Shown in pieces: positions 6,544 through 11,771 of a stretch of 11,771 bases of DNA. Within the stretch, counting starts at the first letter, position 1. The number at the start of each line of letters is the position of its first letter. The notes beneath the pieces were generated by a model. It was not told where the DNA came from and searched no databases. It saw only the letters and a list, made by a program, of their open reading frames with translations. The position numbers and the translations under genes were made by a program. The DNA is from Flavobacteriales bacterium (lineage in GTDB: Bacteria > Bacteroidota > Bacteroidia > Flavobacteriales_D > Parvicellaceae): positions 1 to 11,771 of the forward strand of contig JALWSJ010000391.1 in NCBI GenBank assembly GCA_026993705.1. Reading direction: 5' to 3'.

Positions 6544-7731
6544 ATGAAAAATTATATAAAATATACGATACTTACGTTAGGGCTAACCATTGCATTTGTC
6601 TCATGCAAGAATGAAGAAACCGATAACGCAACACATGCTCACGAAGATGTAGCATCTGAACATAAACACGAGGAAGAACTATTTCTATCCAACGAACAAA
6701 TAGAAACCATAGGATTGCTTACGGGAGGTTTTTCTACCATAAAAATCAGTGGGTTTATTAAAGCTTCCGGAATAATGGGTGTTCCTCCAAGTGCTTTTTC
6801 AGCTGTTTCAGTAAAAAAAGAAGGTCAACTGAAAGTGAGTAAACGTTATGTTGCAGGAAATGAAGTGAAAAAAGGAGAAATCTTGGCATATGTTGTCAAT
6901 CCCGATTTAATTCGTTTACAAGAAAGTTACTTTTCGTCCAAATCACTTCTTCAACAAAAAGAAACGGAATTGGAAAGATTGAAGTTGCTACTTAAAGATA
7001 AGGCCGTAGCATTAAAAGATGTGCAACAAAGACAATCCGAATACGATGCCGTAAAAGCACAAAAAATATCCATAGAAAAACAATTAGAGTATTACGGCAT
7101 ACACACGGCGACTCTAACGCCAGAAGCCATGACCGAAAAAATACCGGTTCTTTCGCCAATGAGTGGTTACATTACCACGGTAACGATGTTTAACGGAATG
7201 TATGTTACCCCTTCTCAATCGTTAATGAATATTCTATCTACCGAACACCTACACCTTGAATTAGATGTATTTGAAAAAGATATTGCCTCAGTCAAAATCG
7301 GACAAGAAATCAGCTATATCGTACCTGCTTTAGGAAACAAAGTTTACCAAGGAGAAGTCAGTGTCATCGGTAAAGAGTTTGATGTAAACAGTAAAACTAT
7401 TCGTGTTCACGGACATCTAAAAGGCGAAAAGCCTTCATTTTTCAAGGATATGTTTATTGAGTCAAAAATTTGGTTAAACAATAAAACCGTAAAAGCTCTA
7501 CCCGATGAATCGGTACTTACCGATGGAAAAACAAGATTTGTTTTCGTTGCAAAAAAAGAAAAAAACGGAATGCAATTTACCAAGGTTAACGTAAAAGCAG
7601 GAGTTTCTGAAAAAGGCTTTACCGAAGTAATTCCTGTAGATAAAATTCCGGAAAATCAAACCATTGTTATTAAGGGAGCGTATTATGTCTATGCACAATC
7701 TCAGGCAGGAGAATTAGAGCACGAGGATTAA
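6544..7731 (+). CDS. czcB: RND efflux periplasmic adaptor lipoprotein
   Basis: Membrane-fusion protein linking the CzcA pump to an outer-membrane channel. From the ATG at 6544 it has 395 residues. A lipoprotein signal ends at the lipobox AFVSC (Cys21), so it should be anchored by lipid and project into the periplasm. Just after comes a His/acid stretch, HAHEDVASEHKHEEE (residues 31-45), a plausible metal-binding tail. A lipoyl-like half (VKKEGQLKV to KKGEILAYV) is followed by a coiled-coil hairpin of about residues 120-185 (from PDLIRLQESYF to EKQLEYYGI), the second lipoyl half (PVLSPMSGYITTV), then the barrel and membrane-proximal parts (from about 236). The start at 6517 would overlap czcA by 22 bases and puts nine charged residues before the signal peptide, so 6544 is preferred. 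Spacing of 5 bases after czcA indicates an operon with coupled translation. Confidence 0.93.
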   Translation: MKNYIKYTILTLGLTIAFVSCKNEETDNATHAHEDVASEHKHEEELFLSNEQIETIGLLTGGFSTIKISGFIKASGIMGVPPSAFSAVSVKKEGQLKVSKRYVAGNEVKKGEILAYVVNPDLIRLQESYFSSKSLLQQKETELERLKLLLKDKAVALKDVQQRQSEYDAVKAQKISIEKQLEYYGIHTATLTPEAMTEKIPVLSPMSGYITTVTMFNGMYVTPSQSLMNILSTEHLHLELDVFEKDIASVKIGQEISYIVPALGNKVYQGEVSVIGKEFDVNSKTIRVHGHLKGEKPSFFKDMFIESKIWLNNKTVKALPDESVLTDGKTRFVFVAKKEKNGMQFTKVNVKAGVSEKGFTEVIPVDKIPENQTIVIKGAYYVYAQSQAGELEHED

Positions 7732-7805
7732 TACCACATAAATATTGAAAAGAGCTTTATAAAGCGTTTTATTTTCCTTCGCTTTTTTCAATATTCAAAT
7801 GGTAT
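7731..7805. terminator. Imperfect inverted repeat after czcB
   Basis: The left arm ATACCACATAAATATTGAAAA (7731-7751, starting on the last base of the czcB stop) pairs with the right arm at 7783-7805, which reads TTTTTTCAATATT and ends in TGGTAT. Both ends (ATACCA/TGGTAT) and the inner AATATTGAAAA pair exactly, with a 4-base mismatch between them. A smaller palindrome GCTTTATAAAGC sits inside. The position suggests the 3' end of the czcAB transcript, but no clear T-run follows the outer stem, so it may equally be a dispersed palindromic repeat. Confidence 0.5.
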
Positions 7806-7821
7806 AACAGAAGAATATTTT

Positions 7822-7969
7822 GGGCGTTCCCCTCAATCACATAAACAGCATTTCGCTCAAGCGAAACAATGTTTATGTGATTGAGGGTCGGGCTATCACT
7901 ACTCACTCTTTTTGCCCGCAAAAGCGGGCGGGCAAAAAGGAGTTCAAACATGCCGTTCTATCCCTAACG
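7822..7969 (-). repeat. Structured intergenic repeat, copy 3
   Basis: Minus-strand copy, the most regular of the four. In sense orientation it begins CGTTAGGGATAGAACGGC at 7969 and ends GGGAACGCCC at 7822. Stem 2 is a perfect 16-bp helix (7831-7846 with 7871-7886) capped by TTTCGC/GCGAAA (7851-7856 with 7861-7866, loop TCAA). Stem 1 is 12 bp perfect (7908-7919 with 7928-7939). Stem sequences are unrelated to those of copies 1 and 2, while the single-stranded blocks (GTTTGAACTCC, GAGTGAGTAGTGATAGCCCGACC) are identical. It lies head to head with copy 4, 122 bases apart. Confidence 0.88.
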
Positions 7970-7971
7970 TT

Positions 7972-8079
7972 TTAAAAATGAGTGGTTAAACTAATTTCAC
8001 CTTTATACTCAAACTGTAAATAACCTCTTCCTGAAAATTTTCCATCGTCTAAGAAAACTAAATTCCATTTTCTTTGCAC
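7972..8079 (-). pseudogene. 35-codon coding remnant between repeat copies 3 and 4
   Basis: On the minus strand a frame of 35 codons runs to a TAA at 7972-7974. It includes the protein-like stretches KWNLVFLDDGKFSGRG and YLQFEYKGEISL. It has no ATG: the first codon is GTG directly after an in-frame TAA, so an intact start is absent. I do not recognise the family. The part encoding RKWNLVFLDDG is matched at DNA level by 2010-2049 beside copy 2, where the same frame is interrupted by stops. It may be the tail of a decayed gene or a part of the repeat that happens to be open. The 122-base stretch holds nothing else. Confidence 0.35.
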
Positions 8080-8091
8080 TTACCTGACCCG
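8041..8091 (+). repeat. 5' flank of copy 4 shared with copy 2
   Basis: This segment, from CCATCGTCTAAGAAA up to the start of copy 4, matches the reverse complement of 2001-2049 next to copy 2 (CATCGTCTAAGAAA is shared, with a recognisable but diverged remainder) at the same distance from CGTTAGGGA. It also contains TTTCTTTGCACTTACC (8069-8084), found as an exact reverse complement at 2168-2183. Within it, TTTCTTTG is one base from the TAnnTTTG -7 box and points towards the element, so it could be the element's own promoter. This is inference. Confidence 0.5.
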
Positions 8092-8228
8092 CGTTAGGGA
8101 TAGGAACGGCATCCTTTTGCCCTCCTCCTTTTGGAGGGCAAAAGATATAGTGGATAGCCCGACCCTCACTTACTAAAACCAAGTTTCGCGAGAGCGATAT
8201 TTTGTTTTAGTAAATGAGGGGAACGCCC
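8092..8228 (+). repeat. Structured intergenic repeat, copy 4 (short variant)
   Basis: Plus-strand copy beginning CGTTAGGGATAGGAACGGC and ending GGGAACGCCC. Stem 1 is 12 bp perfect (8114-8125 with 8133-8144). Stem 2 pairs 15 of 16 positions (8164-8179 with 8204-8219) and, like copy 3, has a TTTCGC/GCGA cap. It lacks the GTTTGAACT segment before stem 1 and has ATATAGTGGATAGCCCGACC after it, so it represents a shorter subtype. It lies just upstream of the promoter of the type IX-secreted protein. Confidence 0.85.
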
Positions 8229-8290
8229 AAAAACAACTTTTAATTACAGAAAAAAGCAACCTTTTCTCTTTCATGCGTTAGTTTTGTAGT

Positions 8291-8298
8291 TAACTTTG
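8291..8298 (+). promoter_or_regulatory. -7 box for the type IX-secreted protein gene
   Basis: TAACTTTG is a perfect match to TAnnTTTG and ends 6 bases before the ATG at 8305. A convincing -33 TTG is not seen at 19-21 bases upstream. If used, the transcript would start at or within a few bases of the ATG, giving a leaderless or nearly leaderless mRNA, as inferred for the gene at 2691. Confidence 0.55.
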
Positions 8299-8304
8299 TA
8301 AATA

Positions 8305-11100
8305 ATGAAATCAATCGTTTTTATTTTCGCCTTTTTTATTAGCTTGTGCTTGAAGGCACAAGTGGCGAATATATATGTGTATCAGTCAGGTGTATCGGTG
8401 AATGCAAATGCTTTATATACTCCTATTTTTGGAGCGGGAAATGTTAATGTTACAACGGGAGGTCCTCTTAATGATTATTCGGCTTACAATATAGTTATAT
8501 TTAATGCTTGGGGGGCTTCGTTTTCCCCCGCTAATGTATCGGCTTTGGTTACGTTTATTCAAGGGGGCGGGCATGTTTGTCTTTCAACCGAAGGTGCTCC
8601 GGTAAGTGGTGGAGGTCGCTTTATGAGTTCTGTATGGAATGCTTTAACGGGGCAATCTATAACTGAGACCGGTGCCGGTGCAAGTGGTACAGCTAACCCT
8701 CCTCGTTTTCATAATTCTTTAGGTCCTTGGCATTTATCTCCCGATCCAACTTTGGCAGGTTCGACAACTTCTTATGCTAGTTTTGCGAATTTACCCGCTT
8801 TATGTGTTACGCATCAGAGAAATTTAAGTCCTCCAACTTGCGGGAATATTCAAGCTTTATGTGCTGTTTTTCCCTCTCGTCCCAATTTAGGTGATGGAAC
8901 ATTGTATATTCAAGGGGAGATACAATTTCCTTACAGTAATTTTATGGGAGCACAAGAAGTTAGAAACCACGCAACCGCTTTAGCTCGTATGCACTATGCG
9001 CTTATTGCTAATGACCAAACCTTACTCGATCAATTAAACACATGGACTGCGAATTTGGTGGTGGATGAAGGGTTTATTGGTAACGATACAATTATATGTG
9101 CCGATGATTTTATTCCATTTGATAAGACTTGTCCTACATATGCTTCTTATTCATGGGAAGATTTCAATGGAAATGTTCTTTCTACTGCTCAAACTTTTAC
9201 TATTCCTGACAGTGGTTCGTACATTATTAAAACAACGGGGACTTTTCCTCAATGTGATGGTTTGGATACCTTACATGTATTTTTCAATCCTTCACCTAAA
9301 GCTGATTTTTCTGCTACAACGGTTTGTCAGGGAACAGCAACAGTTTTCACAAATAACTCCACTATTTCTGCTCCGGGAACAGCAACTTACAGTTGGGATT
9401 TTGGCGATGGAAATGTTTCTAGCTCGAGTGCTCCGATACATGCCTATGCAAGTGATGGTGATTTTGATGTTGTACTTGCAGCTACTTCAGACCAGGGGTG
9501 TATTGATGATACTACGATTACGGTAACGGTTTATGCAGAACCGACAGCGGATTTTTCTTTTACTGATGATTGTTTGTATAATGATCCTGTGTTTACCGAT
9601 AATTCAACGGTAAATAGTGGTTTTATTGAAAGTTGGGCGTGGAACTTTGGTGATGTTCTTCCCGTAACTTCTGTGCAATCGGTAGAACAAAGTCCTGCCC
9701 ACGTATATGCGAGTGATGGTACTTATGATGTTACGCTAATTGTTTTGACAAACCACGGTTGCGATGATACTATTGTAAAAACAACAACTCGTTATCCGGT
9801 GCCAAACGTTAGTTTTACTTCTGTTCCTGCTTGTAAAGGAGATGATGTTGTATTTACAAATACCTCTACGATTAATGCTCCTGATAATATTACCAGTTGG
9901 GTTTGGAATTACGGTGATGGGGCTCCATTAGCTTCTGTTTTGGAAGAGTCTCACGGTTATACCGTTTCGGGTTTTTACAATGTTACCTTGATAGCTTCGT
10001 CAAACAACGGATGTGTAAGTGATGCTACAACTTTTGTTCAGGTTTATCCTCTTCCAACAGCTGAATTTACAGCAACAACTACTTGTGAAAATGGAAATCC
10101 AACTAGTTTCTTTAATGTATCATCGGTTTCTCAAGGAAGTATTGCTTCGTATAACTGGGCTTTTGATGATAATGGAGCAACCTCAACTCAACAATTCGCC
10201 TCTTATGATTATTCGAGTGCAGGGACTTACAATGTTGAGTTAAGTGTGATAACGGACAATGGTTGTAAAGATACGGTTTGGCACGATGTGGAGGTCAACC
10301 CTAAGCCAACAGCTGATTTTATAAGTGATGTTACCGAAGGATGCTTTCCTTTGTGTGTGAATTTTCAAGAGAACTCACAATCTAACGCATCTTCAATTAC
10401 TGATTATTTTTGGTTTTTTGGAAACGGTATTGTTGAAACAACTGATTCTATACAAGTATGTTTTGATAATATCTCGCATACGCTTGATGCTCTATATGAT
10501 GCTTCTTTGATTGTAACCAATGATTTAGGGTGTAAAGATACATTGGTTCAAAACGACTTTATAACGGTTTTTCCGAAACCGCTAGCTGATTTTGAGGTGA
10601 ATCCCGAAGAAACCAATATGTATCGCTCAACAATTGAGTTTACAAATTTATCGGAAGGAGGAGACGCTTATTATTGGGATTATAACGATTCTACTTCCAG
10701 TATTGTTTTTGAGGAAGAACACACGTATGCCGATACAGGAGTTTACGAAATCACTCTTATTGCGACGACTAATAAGGGATGTTCGGATACGACTTTTAAA
10801 ATTGTGAAAATTACGCCGGTTCTAAATGTGTATATTCCTTCGGCTTTTACGCCGGATGGTGATGGTGTGAATGATTTTTTCTTTGTAGAAGGTTTTGCAA
10901 TAGATGAAGATCATTTCTTGTTTGAAATTTTTGATCGTTGGGGACAATTGGTGTATTCCACCAATAAATTGGTTCCGTGGGATGGAACTTATAAAGGAGC
11001 AAAAGCACCTCAAGATACCTATGTTTATCAAGTAAGACTAAGAGGATTAAACTCGAAGAAAGAAAAAATGTACAGAGGACATGTAACGCTTTTGCGTTAA
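8305..11100 (+). CDS. Type IX-secreted surface protein with PKD repeats
   Basis: Large (931 residues) exported protein, probably cell-surface attached or released; substrate or partner unknown. Residues 1-19 are a signal peptide ending in KAQ. Residues 20-235 contain a Rossmann-like pattern (YNIVIFNAWG, then FIQGGGHVCLSTEG), resembling the class I glutamine amidotransferase-like domains of some surface proteins, without an evident catalytic triad. An Ig-like stretch follows (about 262-330). Six PKD-type repeats begin near residues 330, 411, 498, 582, 665 and 757, with cores such as YSWDFGDG and WVWNYGDG. Repeats 1-5 each have a Cys near the start and one in a terminal GCxDT-like motif, suggesting a disulfide per repeat; repeat 6 keeps only the second. 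Residues 838-931 are the gliding-motility-associated (type B) C-terminal sorting domain: IPSAFTPDGDGVND, FDRWGQLVY, WDGTYKG, ending GHVTLLR. The frame is intact. An adhesive role is inferred. Confidence 0.93.
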   Translation: MKSIVFIFAFFISLCLKAQVANIYVYQSGVSVNANALYTPIFGAGNVNVTTGGPLNDYSAYNIVIFNAWGASFSPANVSALVTFIQGGGHVCLSTEGAPVSGGGRFMSSVWNALTGQSITETGAGASGTANPPRFHNSLGPWHLSPDPTLAGSTTSYASFANLPALCVTHQRNLSPPTCGNIQALCAVFPSRPNLGDGTLYIQGEIQFPYSNFMGAQEVRNHATALARMHYALIANDQTLLDQLNTWTANLVVDEGFIGNDTIICADDFIPFDKTCPTYASYSWEDFNGNVLSTAQTFTIPDSGSYIIKTTGTFPQCDGLDTLHVFFNPSPKADFSATTVCQGTATVFTNNSTISAPGTATYSWDFGDGNVSSSSAPIHAYASDGDFDVVLAATSDQGCIDDTTITVTVYAEPTADFSFTDDCLYNDPVFTDNSTVNSGFIESWAWNFGDVLPVTSVQSVEQSPAHVYASDGTYDVTLIVLTNHGCDDTIVKTTTRYPVPNVSFTSVPACKGDDVVFTNTSTINAPDNITSWVWNYGDGAPLASVLEESHGYTVSGFYNVTLIASSNNGCVSDATTFVQVYPLPTAEFTATTTCENGNPTSFFNVSSVSQGSIASYNWAFDDNGATSTQQFASYDYSSAGTYNVELSVITDNGCKDTVWHDVEVNPKPTADFISDVTEGCFPLCVNFQENSQSNASSITDYFWFFGNGIVETTDSIQVCFDNISHTLDALYDASLIVTNDLGCKDTLVQNDFITVFPKPLADFEVNPEETNMYRSTIEFTNLSEGGDAYYWDYNDSTSSIVFEEEHTYADTGVYEITLIATTNKGCSDTTFKIVKITPVLNVYIPSAFTPDGDGVNDFFFVEGFAIDEDHFLFEIFDRWGQLVYSTNKLVPWDGTYKGAKAPQDTYVYQVRLRGLNSKKEKMYRGHVTLLR

Positions 11101-11177
11101 CTTTTGTAAAGTTGATAAGTTAAGAAAGGTTCGCAAAGACTTATTATAAATGAATTTACGTGAAATAAAAAAATAAT

Positions 11178-11534
11178 GAATTTGTTACATTTACCCCTAA
11201 AAGCGGACAAAACCAGTTTCAGATAGTATTGGACAATAAAAATGATACTGTATGGGCTACAGAACAACAAATCATGGAGTTGTTTTGTAAAGCTCGCAGA
11301 ACAATTGGAGAACATATCAAAAACATTTACAAAGAAGGCGAACTGGATAAAGAGTCAACCTGGCGGGAATTCCGCCAAGTTCAAAAGGAAGGAAAACAAA
11401 AAGTAACAAGAAAAATTGACGATAATGCTTTAGTTGCATTAGCTCTTGCTGTAGCCCAAAGCATACCTGAACAAAGAGAGTTGATTATTAAACAGATAAT
11501 TAACTTAATAAAAATTAACCCTAATAAAAAATAG
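11178..11534 (+). pseudogene. RhuM-Fic type gene remnant with internal deletion
   Basis: The N-terminal part (EFVTFTPKSGQNQFQIVLDN, then VWATEQQIMELF, TIGEHIKNIYKEGELD and WREFRQVQKEG) is the start of the RhuM-family (virulence-protein RhuM) DNA-binding region. After VTRK it jumps in frame to DDNALVALALAVAQSIPEQRELIIKQIINLI, which resembles the extreme C-terminus of RhuM proteins fused to a Fic/DOC domain. The roughly 200 or more residues between them, including any HPFxxGNxR Fic motif, are missing. There is no in-frame ATG: the frame opens after a TAA at 11166-11168, and the nearby ATG at 11176 is in another frame. The first possible start, TTG 11229, lies inside the conserved region. I read this as a dead gene after deletion, though a 101-residue product from TTG is not excluded. 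It stops one base before pyrF. Confidence 0.72.
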
Positions 11535-11535
11535 A

Positions 11536-11771
11536 ATGACCCGTAAAGAGCTAATTCATCAGATTAAAAAGAAAAAATCATTTTTGTGTGTTGGTTTGGA
11601 TACCGATATAAAAAAAATCCCCACACATTTACTGGATTATGACGATCCTGTTTTTGAATTTAATAAGGCTGTAATTGATGCAACAAAAGACTTCTGTGTT
11701 GCCTACAAACCGAATATAGCCTTTTACGAAGTTTTGGGAAGTAAAGGATGGGACACACTAAAGAAGACGAT
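11536..11771 (+). CDS. pyrF: Orotidine 5'-phosphate decarboxylase (partial, 5' end)
   Basis: Converts OMP to UMP in the last step of pyrimidine synthesis in the cytoplasm. Only the first 78 codons are in the window; the gene continues past the right edge. FLCVGLDTDIKKIP (from residue 16) and AYKPNIAFYE (near residue 57) are the conserved first strand and the KPN segment of the longer, roughly 270-residue type of this enzyme. The catalytic DxK region lies outside the window. The ATG at 11536 gives the usual start MTRKELIHQIKKKKSFLCVG. It begins one base after the stop of the RhuM-Fic remnant, so its own promoter must lie within or before that remnant. No clear TAnnTTTG box is seen just upstream. 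Confidence 0.93.
   Translation, partial: MTRKELIHQIKKKKSFLCVGLDTDIKKIPTHLLDYDDPVFEFNKAVIDATKDFCVAYKPNIAFYEVLGSKGWDTLKKT

Noticed and set aside
7822..8228. CRISPR array or simple terminator pair
   Set aside because: The copies are about 140 bases, inverted and structured, without short regular spacers, and their long conserved single-stranded blocks go beyond a terminator.
9065..9526. 153-codon frame inside the PKD protein gene
   Set aside because: It lies in another frame of a clearly coding region, is dominated by Leu and other hydrophobic residues, and is a by-product of the repeat-rich gene.
11101..11177. Terminator after the PKD protein gene
   Set aside because: Only weak 5-6 bp complementarities (such as ATAAGT/ACTTAT) are seen, without a stable stem followed by a T-run.
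11176..11226. ATG at 11176 as start of the RhuM remnant
   Set aside because: It is in a different frame and reaches a stop after 16 codons; the RhuM-like residues are read in the frame of 11178.

Overview
The window looks like chromosomal DNA from an AT-rich member of the Bacteroidota, most likely the Flavobacteriia. The evidence is a long secreted protein with PKD repeats and a gliding-motility-type (type IX secretion, type B) C-terminal sorting domain, a DUF6660-like small protein next to a CzcA-type pump, Bacteroidota -7 boxes (TAnnTTTG), and A-rich start regions without clear Shine-Dalgarno sequences.

Layout, left to right: copy 1 of an intergenic repeat (12-171); prfC, release factor 3 (253-1851); copy 2 of the repeat on the opposite strand (1851-2000); a gap with a strong hairpin and degenerate repeat pieces (2001-2215); ridA (2216-2593); a short Cys/His-rich DUF6660-like gene (2691-3029); a MITE-like 176-bp hairpin with 18-bp inverted ends and a 5-bp flanking direct repeat (3042-3227); the heavy-metal RND efflux pair czcA (3425-6538) and czcB (6544-7731); a second repeat-dense gap with an inverted repeat, copies 3 and 4 of the element and a 35-codon remnant on the minus strand (7731-8304); a 931-residue type IX-secreted PKD protein (8305-11100); the deletion remnant of a RhuM-Fic type gene (11178-11534); and the start of pyrF, cut by the window end (11536-11771).

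How the genes relate: czcA and czcB form a tight two-gene unit for an inner-membrane pump and its lipoprotein adaptor. The transmembrane signature is of the CzcA (divalent cation) rather than the CusA (copper/silver) type. The DUF6660-like protein upstream probably belongs to the same metal response but is separated from the pump by the hairpin insertion, and no outer-membrane TolC-like gene is present. prfC, ridA and pyrF are housekeeping genes with no evident link to the pump.

The most unusual content is the repeat family. Four copies of about 137-160 bp keep the same short core sequences, while two internal stems have different sequences but conserved pairing from copy to copy, including pairing in copy 1 that relies on G-U wobbles. 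This looks like a structured RNA or an RNA-like mobile element rather than simple palindromic DNA. I saw no CRISPR array, tRNA or rRNA.
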